Of a stretch of DNA of 64,000 nucleotides, positions 1-12,772 are shown one piece after another. The translations under genes were made by a program, and so were the position numbers. This DNA comes from Gymnorhina tibicen (lineage: Eukaryota; Chordata; Aves; Passeriformes; Artamidae). The notes beneath the pieces are model-generated. The model ran no database searches. It saw only the letters and a list, made by a program, of their open reading frames with translations, and had not been told where the DNA came from. The stretch is from contig VXAZ01006886.1 of NCBI GenBank assembly GCA_013399875.1, positions 570,107 to 634,106 on the forward strand. The letters are read 5' to 3'. The first letter of the stretch is position 1; each line of letters begins with the position of its first letter.

Positions 1-3000
1 CAGAGTTTTTAAGAGTTGCACGTACACAAATTAAATTATGTTAAGAAATTTATAATGCTATTAGGTGGCCTTTAAAGGCTTTAAATTTATGAAGCAGGGT
101 TTAGGCTTTCCAATTGCCAGTTGTCAGTGTTGTGTGTGCACACTGAGAGCTGTAATGGAGAGACTTAGAGACCAAAATGTACCGAGCCCAAGAGCAGAAT
201 TCAGCATACAACTAGAAAAATTAACTACCAGGGGCTTGAAGGAAAAAGTGCTTGTGCTTGTGTATCCAGAATTTATTAGAGACACCTGCCATTTAGGTGT
301 TTAGATCTCCAGCTGTCCTGTTCAGGGATGGTTCTGCACCCAAAGCAAGCAGTTGGTTGGCTCTGATCTCGGTGGGAGATGGAGCATTGGCAGCAGTGGG
401 AGGGCTTGTGCTGCATGATCCCTGAAGGGGCTGCAGAGAACCCTCCAACCTTCTCTTCCCCCATAAAATGTTTGGTTGATTTGGCATATTTTAATTTTTG
501 AAATGTTTGGAGAGGGAAACCGTGGAGCCTGGGCTGTGTCTCTGCTGTTGGCCTCTCAGTACAGACAGAGGGGTCAGGAGAGCTCAGAGCTCAGACCCTC
601 ACTGGCAAAAGCCCTGGGGTAGAGTCGGGTGCTTTGTGCAAACTGTGCTGTCCTGAAGTAGCTTGTACAGTATTTGCTGAGGGAATCTTATTTTGCCATG
701 CCTGTATTGCTGTCACAGGGTACAGGTTTCCCCACAACCTGCTCTTGGTGTGGATGTTGCTATGATCAGAGGTCCTTTAAATCAGTGTCAGAATACAAAT
801 GTGACAGAAAGGGACTGGTCACATGGTGACCATGGAGAAACAGTGATAACCCGGGAACTGAGGTGGAGTGCTCTGGAACAGACCTTCAGTACCACCAAGA
901 GCTTTATGACAGCTGTCCAGAAGAATCCTTGGGAATGTCTGAGCCACAGCACTCCATCCTTCATAGCTTTCCTCAAGGCACAGTAAGCCAGTATATGCGT
1001 TCAGATGAAAAAGTGGAAACAATGGGACTTTCACTCAGATGTCTGCTGTTTGTTCTTCAGCACTAAAAAAAAGCATATTTCAGAAATGTGCCGCTTTTTC
1101 TGCAGGAACTTGAGTCTCAATTAAAATAACAGTATTTATAAAGAAAAGGTAATGAGCATGCTCTCACAGTTTAACATTTTGACTTTTCCTTCCTCAGCCA
1201 TTATGAGAAATACAAATATCCATCTGGGACCGTTGAAAAATACCATTTATTGAAATAAAATTACTCCATCTCAGTTGGCTGAACCAACATCTTAAGTGCT
1301 GAAGTACATTTATGCCTACTACATGAGGAAGGGTGTTTTATAGCCTTAAAAAAACACCTTAAGAATTACCACTGTAGAGTTAAACTAAATTTTCCCCCAT
1401 TTTGCTGTAGTAGAAGGCAGCACACAACTATGCTGCACCGAAGCGGACCTAAGGGGTGCCTAGTGCTGGAGCAAAATCAGGGCTATGTGAAAATTGTGGC
1501 CATTTTCATCACCCAGTGGCAGGGGTGTTTTAACAGGTGGGCTCCTGCTGCTGGTTGCTACTGGATGCCTGTTAATGGCAGGTGTAGTTTCCTTTTGCTC
1601 TGTGTCAGCCCCCTTGGACTCACTGTGAGTGTCCCTTTGTTGCCTGAGCTGTGGAGGGAGGTCCCAGCCCTGCCGTTCTCGCTGGTGTTGGTGCCATTTG
1701 CCACAGCACAACCCTCACCATCAGCTCCTTGGCACAATAAATTAATAAGAAAAGCACCTATACAAATAAAAAATACGTGGTGTTGAGCTGTTATTCCTGA
1801 ATATATCATTTGCCAACCCCAGCCCACATCCAGACAGAGGTCTGAGGGTCCCTGTGCTCTGTGCCTTCCAGCGGGGCTGAGAGAGCTGAGCTGTGCAGCT
1901 CCCGTTGTTGGTGAGGGAAGCTGCACGACTGATGTGCCAGTCACTGCTCCGAAGGATTTCCCTCAGAAATATCACAGAGTGAGGCACAAAGCACACAGAG
2001 TGCACATCAATCCCAGCTGCACCCTGGCTCGCTGCCTGCCTGCTGCTCCACTCAGAGCTGCACTCTGCAGTCTCTCTCAGAAGGTTTCTGCTCTTACCTG
2101 GGTGGAGGAGAGTTCCAGCCTGTCTCATACACCATGTGGATCTCTTGGCAGTGACTCTTCCTGAGAAGACACGTAGAGAGTTTTTTGAGAGTGGAAAGGA
2201 ATTCCCTCGTTAGTGTTTGGGGCTGGGAGAAGTGTTTCTCTGTACACAGCACAGCAGAAATTCCAGGTAACCTTGCTGTCCATAGGCCATGCTGCTGTGC
2301 AAGAGGCCTTGCTAATTATGCCATCTCGAACCCACCCTCCCATGCTGCTCCTGGCTCTGTGATACCTCTGGAAGACACCTCCTGGCAAAGGCAGGACGTG
2401 CTGTGTTCCTGATTCAGCCAATTTGCCTCCCTGCATGCACCCCTCAGGCTATCCCTGGGGAGTCAGTGCATGCAAGTCACTGTTCAAACATAAGCATTTC
2501 GCAATCCATGTTTAAGCAGATTTAAAAACCAGGATTTTTTGGCAAGTAGGCTCACCTGTAACTTCTGTTGGCTTTGAAAGGATGAATTCATGATGTTGTT
2601 TAAAGTTGGATGAGTCTTTGATTCTTTTGGCCAGCATCTTAAGCCTAATATTTTAAAACATTTCTCATGTCATATCATGACCATGTAATAGGAAAGCTAT
2701 GGGGTGAAAACTGAATCATGGACTTCCAGCTTTATTCAGGGATGTTCCTGAGCCTGTGCATAACTGTTCTGCATTCTAAAAGAGCAAATTGTAGGAGTAT
2801 GTTTAAAAAAGGAAGCTAAAACTAATGTGTGTTTTCCTTTGCAAGTTTTGATCTTGGTGAGCCCCAGTTTTCCAAATTAAGTCCTTTCTGAATCTTCCAC
2901 CTCCAGATTATGGTGTAAATTTTCCATGAGTATAACAATTGTTTGGGCTGCTGCTTGTGTGTAGTGATCATTTGTTGGTGCCACCACATGTGCCAAACCT

Positions 3001-3883
3001 CAGCATCTTCAGATTCCTATCGTCTGTTCTCACAGATGCTCTCAGAATTTGGAGATGCCAAAATCCTTTTGGGTGTTTACCTATCCTTATATTTATGATG
3101 TTTTTCAACAAACACCAACATTTCTGATGTGTTTGTTTGCTTTGAACAGGCACCTATTTTCTAAACACTGGCTGCAACACCGTGAAGGATTGGCACGATT
3201 CTCATAGCAATTAAGTCACTTTTTTCCAACAGAGATTTATTGTCTATATTTCTGCGTCAGAGTGGAAAGCTATATAAAGATAAGCCCTTTTAGATTGGCT
3301 GTTCCAGAGTCAGAATAGTGGAATGTGGAGTGAGCTTTTACCCCACGAGCTGAGGATTTCTGCAGAACCCCAGGCTCACAGGCAGCTCCGAGCCTGCCCA
3401 ACTCTGCGGGTTGTGCTCTAATGTGCCCTCCTGCTCCAGCCATGGATTTGGCCCTGAGATTTGTGTTTGTTTGAGTTGTGTGCTAAGGGAATGCGCAGGG
3501 ATGTGGGCATTGTTCTGTTGGCATGGAAGTTACCTAGACTTATGTATGTTTACTTTACTGAACCTAGGGGATGAAGTACTTGATACGGTTAATTTATTAT
3601 GAGACATAAATTCGCTAACATGGTAAAGAACTTACTGCAAAATGATGGACAACTTGTATTAGAATTCCTCTACTAATGCAGTGCAACACTCATTTATTAT
3701 TATTATATGTCCAAAAGTGCTTTTGGCACAGTTTTGACACACTCTGCTAACAGACATCCAGTCCAAATTTATTGCCAAAGATAGATCCCCATAGGAATGG
3801 CAAACTCTCCACACTGTTCCTGTACTGTCAGATACCACGCTCTGCCAGCTATCCAAACAACTGCAGGCAGGGGGCCAGGGAAA

Positions 3884-3903
3884 ACATATTATAACATATT
3901 ATA
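3884..3903. repeat. 10-bp tandem duplication
   Basis: ACATATTATA occurs twice in direct succession. Confidence 0.9.
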
Positions 3904-4849
3904 AAACTCTATTTTGACTTGCACCTTTGTTAAAAAAACAGGAGACTGAATTTTAAAGTAATAATAATAGAAGAAATGCTTTTGAATTGGAGACCTAGTA
4001 ATCTGAAGGCAATTCAGTGACCCATCAGACTAATCACATATAAAATTCTGCAGCCAGTGCAGGGAAGTGAAATGCAAACTCCTACACCTCACCATTAATT
4101 TCTTCTTTCCTTTATGATTTAATATTGAATAACGATGAAATATGTCATCCATAACTGGAGAATTGGATGAAGTGATTTTCCAGTAATTAAAAAAATGTAT
4201 GGAATCTGGGTCAGTTTTCCAACAAAATACCCAGCATAAATTGATTCAGGGAGAGACTAATCCATGAAACATATGATTTCAGTTCATTATCTGATTTCTG
4301 AAATGCTGTAGTACCTGAGGATCTTGTTTTCATTATCTAGGCAGATGGAGAGTGATCCAAATTTATTTTAAAGTGAGAGGGGTGCATTGCAGTCTCCCCA
4401 TGATGGAAAGCATGCTGGACATGATTGAAGAGAGTGTCCAAACTTCAGGAAGTTCAATGTGTAGGTAAGGGGAAAGCATGTTAAACCCCTTTTCTGCCCC
4501 TTTCCTTGAAGGAATTTTCGGAGTTGCCATGGTGTTCCCCACTTCTCTCCAGCAGCGATGGGCCAAGTCCCACGAGCTGTAGCCATGCAGTTGGTTTGCT
4601 TGAAGCCAACAGAAATATTTTTCTAAGTAAGAAGAGTGGTCTCTAGCTGCACTAATTGCACTCATTTCTTTCTGTATTCATCCAAAAGACTGCCCACTGG
4701 TTTCAGTGAGCGTTAGATGTAGGTTTTATAGCTTATTTCTTTTTTACTATGGTAAATTCCTCTTGGTTTCTGAGATGCCTTTCTGGCAGGAAGTCTGCAA
4801 GATCATCCAGACTGCAAGTAACTGTCTGGTAGGATATTTATAGTTTGGT

Positions 4850-4866
4850 GTTTGTTTGTTTGTTTT
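4850..4866. repeat. (GTTT)4 microsatellite
   Basis: Four GTTT units in direct succession. Confidence 0.9.
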
Positions 4867-5519
4867 GAGTTTTGAGGTGTTTGGATTTTTTGGTTTTTCC
4901 CTTCTTTGTGGCAACAAGAACTATAATTTATTTGAAGCCAGACAGTTCCCCTGTTCCACTGTCAGTAATTTCAGCAAAGTATATTGTGAGATTTTGTTTT
5001 TTAAAATTAGGATCTCTGTATTCCTATTTCATTGGAAGAATTACAGATTTGTAATAAAGGATTTGAAATCATCTTAATTTAATGGAAGCTCTTTCTGATA
5101 TGAATGATAGATCCAGTACATGAATAATCAAATATATTAGTGCACAGAAGGGAGATAGAACAGGCTCATTTGTCTTTTTGTCCATGTTTTATATTGTCTA
5201 TATTATACTATTTTTTTTCCATTTTCCCTTTACCTTTTTTTCTGAGCTTCAACTGAACAAATTCACTTATGGTTCATTATAAGATGGTCCAGGAGTAGAT
5301 TACATAGTGCTTAATGGATTGTATTTCTGCAAGACCATTTAAAATGCATTTATTAGGAAGGTTAGGTTTATAGAAAATTAATACAAATATCAAAAGATTT
5401 GTAACATTATCTATGATTCTGGGTTCCATAATTTTAACAGTTTTGTGCGAAGGTCCACCACCTTTGTAGACCATGCAAGTGATATGTCAGTGAAACAATT
5501 GCTGCTTTCTGTAGAGCTT

Positions 5520-5830
5520 TCATGTTATACTGTTAGCTCAAGATATTTTAAAAATCAAGAAGTCTTATAAAAGTTAATTAGGTCTTTAAAAAAGTGAAGT
5601 GTAATCAAAGAGTTTTCGTGTCTGGATTTCGGTGCTAGACTACTGGCATCAATTGCATGATTAAGAGTCACTCTTCTAATTTAGCTATTAGACAATCATT
5701 AGCCTGATTACTACGTATTGACTGCTGCACTTAGCTCTCCGATCATACTACAGGAAGGGAAAAAAAATATAACAGCAGAAAGAAATAATTTACCGATGAC
5801 AGCTTTGCTTAACAGTTCTCAGAGCTGTTT
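5520..5830. promoter_or_regulatory. Candidate conserved non-coding element
   Basis: An AT-rich block with a TCF/LEF-like AATCAAAG near 5,603, TAAT motifs (TCTAATTTAG, CTGATTACTACG) and retained CpGs around 5,617, 5,630, 5,715 and 5,740. Judged by eye, with no alignment available. Confidence 0.28.
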
Positions 5831-8340
5831 CGGTTTTTAAAACATTTTCCCTTTCTCACTAAATGCTCACCTTGGCATTTAGAGATGTAAAAGCCTGTCG
5901 GTTGTTAGAGCAGACTGTGTGACTGGGGCTGGGTTTCATGCTCTGGATGAGGCCAAAAGCTCCCTTTGTATCTCAGGCTCTGAAGTCACTCCAAAGTCAA
6001 GCTGTATTTTTATAGGAGGAGAAGGTAGAGTTTTATTCTGCTTCTGAGACCCAGAAAGCTTGAAAGCCATACCTTAGAAACATTTCCCAGCTCCTATTGA
6101 AATCCCTCTATGTGATGGCTTCCTACTTGGAAAGCAGGACCGATGTTAATTCGGTCTGTCTGGTCCTGTTAGGCTGCAAACCCTGGGAGAAGGGGCCTGT
6201 AACCTTAAGGTTGAGCCGTGCCTGGCACGGGGGGACCTGGTTCCAGCTGGAGCCTCTGAGGACAGCAGCAGTAATATGAAGGCAAAGAGGAATTTTTGAC
6301 TTGTTCGAAGATAAGGGGAAAATCCGTGGCCTTCAGGTTTGCTTTTCAGCAGCAGTGTGGTGACACAGCCAGCCCGCTCTCCTGAGCTCTGGATGCAGGG
6401 AGCAGTGTCCCTCCTTCCTGCTGCCTCCTGAGAGGCTTCCCAGGGACTCCTCTTCTGCCTGAGCCTTCCAACCATCTCCTCCCTGCCTGTGAAGGCCACC
6501 TGCACTGGACAGGAGTAAAGGGCAGTCTGCTGACAGGAAGGAGTGGGAAATCTTCATCTTGCTCTTTCCCAAGCCTCCTCCTCCACGCTGCTCTGAGCTC
6601 ATCAAAGCCCTCCCTTGCCTGGGACACCTCACCAAGGCACAGGCACAGGCTAGCAGTGGAAGCATGGGTTCCTCCTGGAGCTAAGGCGATGCTGGGCAGA
6701 GCTCTGTTGTCTTTGCATCTCTTATAATATTTGTGGAAATGAACCTTAACTGGGCCCGATGATGGGCGGCCAAACCAGGTCTGTTGTCAGTGTAAGAAAT
6801 GGGTTCTGGTGAAACCTAATCAATGCCTTAATTTAATTTGGGACAAATTTCTCCCTTCTGAGTTTGTTTTGTCCTGATCAGGCTGTTTGAAGGTGAAGTC
6901 CTTGAAACAGTGCTCTGCATCACCTGTATCAGTGCTGATAGCTGTTGGTAACAGCTGAGACTTCCATTCTTCCTCAGCCTGGCCCCGTGACCACTCTTTG
7001 TGCCAGTCTGTTTGGTGCTGAAATGGAGCTCATCATACCTAGGATGAGCACAGGAAGCATTATCATCCACTGCTTCTGTGAGGCTTGTTCTGTGACTGCA
7101 CTCAGCAGCATAGTGAATATCATCCATAGTAAGTAGCTAATTTAGCATCTCCTTTCTGAAAATGTGGTAGTGATGAATAATCAGCAAAGATTTAAATGAT
7201 CAGGAACTTAGATACTTTCTGAAAGGCTGAAAGATGAAACTGAGATCTCCTGTTATAATATTCTGTGTCTTATACAATGCTAAGTGCCTATACAGCAACT
7301 TCTGTTAAAAGATAACATGAACGTTGTTGCAATTTAACCCCATGTAACGCATTTTCATTCTCTCTGCAAGTAATCTTAAATTATTTTCCCTGTCAGGATG
7401 ATTGACTGATCCTGATTGAAGAATCTTTTATTGTTAGAGAATACCTTTTTGTTTTATAATTTCCCTAATTAGCTCTGAATCCTGCTACTCCTCTCTGTAA
7501 AGAACTGACGTCTGCCAGACGTAGCTGCCCACATAAATGCAGACCCCTTTGAATATTGCCTCACAAAAGTTTCTTTTCCATATCAAGAGACATATGTGCC
7601 ACACAATAAAGCTGAATGGCTTCAGCTAGGAAAATGATAAGCATAGAAATACTTGTCTCAGATAAAATACCAACCTGCACAAGCCTCCCTGGCATACACA
7701 AGCCAGCCCGGACTGCTGCTGTTGAATGCATTCTGCTGGGTTTTGGGGATGATCTACTGCTGTAGGGACCCCTGTGAGCAGCATCCCTCCATGGCTTTCC
7801 TGAGAATTTATTCCTGAGCCTCAGGTTTTGAGTGAGGGCTGCTGGCTGCTACTGGTGCCTATTCTTACATCTCAATCCCAAAGCATCTCACTTCTTTCCT
7901 ATTTCTACTTCCCTTCAGCTTCCTGCCTTACTCCAGGGGCTTTTCCCCTTCAGTGAGCAGTTTGCAGCTTCAGGAGGGCTGCAGAAAGCAGATGTGGTTG
8001 GTGTTCACCACCTCACCTCACCCTCATGCCGTTTTCAGGGAGGGCAGAAGTGGCTGGTGCTGGAGAGAGTGCCCCAGAGCCCTGACAGGGGGTGGGGACA
8101 GCTCAGCCACCCCATCCTCCCAGCACAGCGCTGGGCTCCTCTGGTCATGCCATCAATTAGGACTGCTCCTGGAATGGGGAGCTGACCTGCATGAAACCAG
8201 AAAATAGGACCAGTCGTGGTTTTCTGAGGCTTTCAGCTGTATAAAGGGTTTAGATGAGCTTTGGACAAGTTTCTGAGCTCAAGCTTTTGTGGGGCATGAA
8301 TCTTTTTTCTACTCACGTCAATGTATTTTGGATCAGGCCC
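5831..8340. other. Intergenic: no gene
   Basis: GC-rich patches at 6,150-6,680 and 7,830-8,200 give overlapping short frames without domains. The only structured item noted is a 15-bp inverted repeat at 7,508-7,522. Confidence 0.5.
7508..7522. repeat. Perfect inverted repeat with SMAD-like half-sites
   Basis: ACGTCTG and its exact complement CAGACGT are separated by one base. Each arm contains the GTCTG/CAGAC SMAD half-site and keeps a CpG. Confidence 0.8.
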
Positions 8341-9380
8341 CCGGTTGGGATAGGCTGACTCTTTTGATATATTAGCCTGTTGCTGATTAAATGTATATTC
8401 CACTTTTTAATTTTCACTTTTTGGGGTAGCCATCGCTCTAATGGAGACCCATTTAGCCATTGCTATAGATTAAAAAAGCCAAGCTTGCTCTGTGCCGCTA
8501 TGGATTTTCCATGGAGCTGCCCATAAGAGCCTTGTAGTTATTAAATCCTTTGTTTCGCTGTCAATTAAAGATGGGTAAACATCAGTCAAGGGAGGGCGGG
8601 TTGGTTTTTTTTGCTTTTTAATTAATCAGTGAGCCCCTTCTCTCTTTCCTCTATGCTTTCCCTCTCCTTTCTGTGCTTTATTTTATATCTGTCCTGCTTT
8701 CCTTCTAATAGTAGCAGGCAGCTGTACAGCGTGGACTCCAGTGCTTTAGCAGTAGAACTCTGTGCCTGGATCAGTCATAGCCTTACAAATTAGAACAATC
8801 CCTGGTACGCATGTCCAAATAGAACGGTCCCTATTTCATTTTATTTTATTTCGCAGCGCTGCTTTGCACACAGCACACACAATGTCCTTTCACATTAAGA
8901 AATGAGTTACGTATCCTTGATGACTCACTTTCTTATTAGGTTACATTTGGTATAACTGTTTACGGCTACTTCTAATTATTCATATAATATTGTCTTATGT
9001 ATGAGGATGGCCCATTTCCCACTAATTTCTCAACTCTGTTTTTCTTTCTTTAATGGCATATGACCAGCTCCTAACGTAAAAAGAAAGAAAAGAGGGTGAA
9101 TAAAAGGATAGGGAAAGAAAAAGAACTCTGCTGTACAACCGAAACGGGTAATTATGCTCCTCTAAGCACATCGCTAGAGCCCAGCTGGCACAATTAAAGA
9201 AATAGCTGATCAGTTCCAGTTATTGATTCTGCTAACATGTTTGTTCACGGTTGCTTCTTGTCTAATTAGTTTTTTCTGCTTTCTTAGTCTGAAAGCATAC
9301 CTTTTCAGTCAAATCTGTTTTCAGGCATCAGATAGCAATGCTTTATTTAGACCACTTGCTAGCCATTTATTTTAATGCAA
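8340..9380. promoter_or_regulatory. Candidate conserved non-coding element cluster
   Basis: A 1-kb AT-rich block with many TAAT-type motifs (about 8,388, 8,618-8,626, 8,973, 9,150, 9,265) and E-box-like CAGCTG (8,721, 9,183). CpGs are kept throughout, which is unusual for AT-rich intergenic DNA that has drifted freely. No coding frame was found. Possible EPHA4 or PAX3 enhancer. Confidence 0.35.
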
Positions 9381-11480
9381 CAGTACTTCTGTTCACTTTT
9401 TTTTTAACCCTCTGTGGGGCTGGTTCTTTGGGACAGTGTTGAATTTCCTGGAGCTTTTTGAGATAGTCTGAAATTTAAGATGAGGCTTCATAATGGTGAA
9501 ATGAACAGATCTGAAAACGGGGGTTAGGGGATCTCTTGGGAGCACCTAAAAACATTTAGATACCTCTTGCAGGCTGTAAGAAGTTACTGGCTGTACTCAG
9601 CAATTAGGGAATAATGAATGTCAAGGCCCCATGCTTGCATTCTAACTGTGTGGATTGGCAGTTTTAACTGCTCAGAGACTCTTCTGTTTACCTGAATCTG
9701 GTCTTTTTTTTCTCTCTCTTTTGAAAAAACAGACCCTACATAGAAAACAGTACTTTGACAAAATGGCCCTTCTTCACAAAATGGGGACTGGACAAAGAAA
9801 AAGGGAGTGGGAACTTGGTAGTAATCCAGCTGTACCAGGTTTGTCATTTCTGAAGTGCAAATATATAGCTATAAAATGCTGTTTATTTCAAATATGAGTT
9901 TTACATAAAAGTGAAGAGAATTGATATATCAAACAACAGATAATTTCCCTTCTTTATTATTGGATCAAGTGAAAAAATTTAGAAATACAGATTTTTTTCC
10001 CCTGACTCAGAACAATAGCAACAACAAAGAAGAAGAAATCTTGGACTGTTTTGCAAGACATAAAATCCATTTTCTAACCAGCTCTAGTTCTGGTGTTCCA
10101 TTGTGCTGCTGAGCAGCTCTCACACTGCACCTCAAGCACGACTGCATTTCAGTGCTGGATAAAGCTTTATATATTTCAATGAACAGTAAATAGATCATTG
10201 CAGTCAGAATAACTTTTATATTTAAAAACACCAAACAGGAAAGAGCGTGCTGCAGTCTCCATGACACAATATATGTGTCTGCACACATGAATGAACACAA
10301 CAGTCTAAAATGGATAGTAGTAGTCTGACAGATTTAAAGGTGCAGAACATAGGGAAGACGTCATAATTCTCTAACTTAAATGTGTTGTTCAGGCAGTGAT
10401 TCCTTCAGAAAAGAGAATTGCTTACTGCTTTTTGCAAAGAGATTTGAAGAATTGCACTGTATGGACTGAGAGAATAAAAATTCCTTTTATGTCTGTTCGA
10501 ATCATGCTGTTCTTAAGATTTCTTTTTGGGTTATTAGAAACGTATAAATACATGTTGATATTAACTGTTTTCAGCACCCAGAGATGTATACATATTTTAG
10601 ATATTGCAATAGTCCTCGTCTTTGTGATTGACATTGCTCTTTCCTGATTTCCCATCTTCCACTAAGGGGGAGAAGCCAAGAAGTATTTCAGCTGTTAGCA
10701 GGTGAAACCTGTACCCTGCCAATCTGGCTATCATTCCAGGAGCACACAGCACAAACACCCAAAAATTTTTGACAGATATGGGCTCCAACAGTTCTTTCCT
10801 GGCCAAAATATTCAGTGCAGCTTAATCTCAGGTCTTGTGCCAGCCTCCCTCCCTCTGCTCACTGAGACACTGTGTCCTTCCTGATACTTTAAGCCACCTT
10901 CTGCAGGTGCATTTCTGCAGCTACACATCTATCCAGATGTGGAGGTGTGGGGAAGGGAGGAAGGAAGAGGTGTTAAACAGGTGTAACTGGGGTAGGTGAT
11001 GGAAGAGCCCAGGGAGGTGCTGCTGCCTACTGGGATGTGCTGGTAAGGGACCCGGGGGATGTGGGGACCTGCAGAGGGTGGCTGAGATGGGTACAGGGTG
11101 TAGGACAGCGTTGCCTGCCACTGGGGGACTTGTGACGCTTGGTCTGCCTGGCGTGCAAGTGAGATGCTGGGACAAGCCACCAGAGAGGCCAGGAATGGCC
11201 CCTCGGTTAAACAATTTTGGGATTTGGGAAGCTGAGGTTCAGCTCCCAGCCCTGCCATAGGCTGCCTGGGGGACCTTGAGCAGGTAACCTTATTTCACTG
11301 TGCCTTGGTTTGCTGTGTGTGAAATACAGAAAGTAGAGCAAATATGCTTTCCACTGCCTGAGGGGCTTTGTGGGGATGAAAGCTTTGGGGTGCAGGGATG
11401 TGACGGGCAGGGCAGCTCAGGGAGCTGAGGAAGAGGGGCTGCCTTTGGCAGGGGGCTCTGGCAGTGCCGGGGCTGCGGCT
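9381..11480. other. Intergenic: no gene
   Basis: AT-rich to about 10,880, then moderately GC-rich. No domain-bearing frame or recognisable repeat was seen. Confidence 0.5.
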
Positions 11481-12420
11481 GCGCACGGCGCTCAGCCAGA
11501 CGTGGGGCCGTCTGACCTGTCTTTATTGAGCCTGCAGCTCATTGTGGTGAAGCTTTCTCCTCTGCCTACCATAAAAAAAAGATGTAAATTGGAAGGGTAC
11601 AGCACTTCTCATAAAAACTCTGTGCATTTATATTTAAACACTGAAGTCACACCACTCCCTATTGAAAAGCCCTCGGCTCCATTGTTGCACATGACTAGCG
11701 CAGAAAGAGGCCATTATACTCGGCAAAAATGTATTTTCCTTGCTCATTTTCCTGGAAACAAAACCTCCTGAGCTCTGGTGGCACAAGCCTCACCAAATGG
11801 TATTGATAAAGAGGGAGAAATTGCACATGGCACGGAATCACCGGCTCCGTCTGAGAGGGAAGGAATAAAGCTCCGAAATATGGCAGCAGATGCCTGTGAG
11901 ATTGCCTTTGTGGCAAAGCAGAACAGTTTACCAATAAAGCTTTCTCTGGCTGTTATAGTTGTGTTCAATAGCAATGACAGCTGTCAAGGAGCTCGGGGAC
12001 TTGCTGGGATGCCTTCAACATTTTAATCACTCCAGCAAAGGCACGGAAAAACTGTTTGTGTTTGGAGCACTGTTATTGTCATATGATGTTTAAAAAGAAT
12101 CAGTAATTATTATTTACCTGAAAATGAGAAGGAGCTTTTAATTGTTGCAATACAGCTCTTGTTTCTGTAAACAGAAAGGACAGGCCCTCTCTCATTTTAA
12201 TTTTGAGCAGTTAATTGGTGAAATACATAGCCCCTTTTACTATCATGCTCTCAATCTACAAATGATGAACTATTTTTCCCTGTGTAGCTCAACTGACAGA
12301 TTTTAATATTCCATTAACTTTACGGTTTTACTATAACATCGCATCTTGAGACACTGGGGCACTTTGATTCAAACTGCAGGAAATTAATTTTCTCTCTTTT
12401 ATTATACCACCAGTAACTAC
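11480..12420. promoter_or_regulatory. Candidate conserved non-coding element with MEIS/TGIF palindrome
   Basis: About 940 bp in which CpGs are kept in an AT-rich setting (for example around 11,698, 11,721, 11,831-11,850, 11,874). It includes the perfect palindrome TGACAGCTGTCA at 11,975-11,986, a documented MEIS/TGIF dimer-type motif with an E-box core, and several TAATT motifs. No coding frame fits. Regulatory function is inferred. Confidence 0.38.
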
Positions 12421-12716
12421 CCTAAAAAAAAGAAACTTTAAAATTCCTGGTGACATGAGTATAATATGTAAAAATGACAGGAAGAATTATGAATTTTATT
12501 TCCATAAGAGAAGGAAAAGGGGGGTGGGGTGTAATTATAGTGCTGAACCATTGTATTCAACCTGAAATTAAGATACTTTTCTAAGACATGAAATTCACAT
12601 AGTCAAGAAATGATCGTGATGGAAATCTTTGCAGTTGAAAGGTATTAACAGTTGTTAACCCCTTTTCTTGCAGCCAAAATGTTTTGACTGAATATCTCTG
12701 CAAAAGAGAAAAAAAA

Positions 12717-12772
12717 AATCACAAAATTTGGTGTTGGAAGGACTGAACTTTTTGATCTTGTCTAAAATGACC
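12717..12772 (-). mobile_element. Decayed CR1-type LINE 3' end (relic)
   Basis: An ATCACAAAAT ... GTTGGAAGGACT ... TTGATCTTGTCTA series matches, in order, the reverse complement of the CR1 3' terminus (ATCACAGAAT, GTTGGAAGGGACC, GATCATCTAGT). It is much diverged and short. This is judged from remembered consensus features only. Confidence 0.5.

Larger units (their letters stand above)
1..5520. other. Intergenic DNA upstream of EPHA4: no gene
   Basis: No coding exon was recognised on either strand. GC-richer patches (1,440-2,450) yield short frames without domains. A (GTTT)n run at 4,850-4,866 and a 10-bp tandem duplication at 3,884-3,903 are the only repeats noted. Confidence 0.5.

Noticed and set aside
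6146..6665. Three overlapping - strand frames of 93-119 codons
   Set aside because: They lie in a GC-rich patch, overlap each other in different frames, and show no domain, signal peptide or splice structure.
10712..10723. Codons reading Tyr-Pro-Ala-Asn, as expected at the end of EPHA4 exon 1
   Set aside because: The next codon is Leu rather than Glu, there is no phase-1 donor, no signal peptide lies upstream, and it is 25 kb from exon 2. Chance match.
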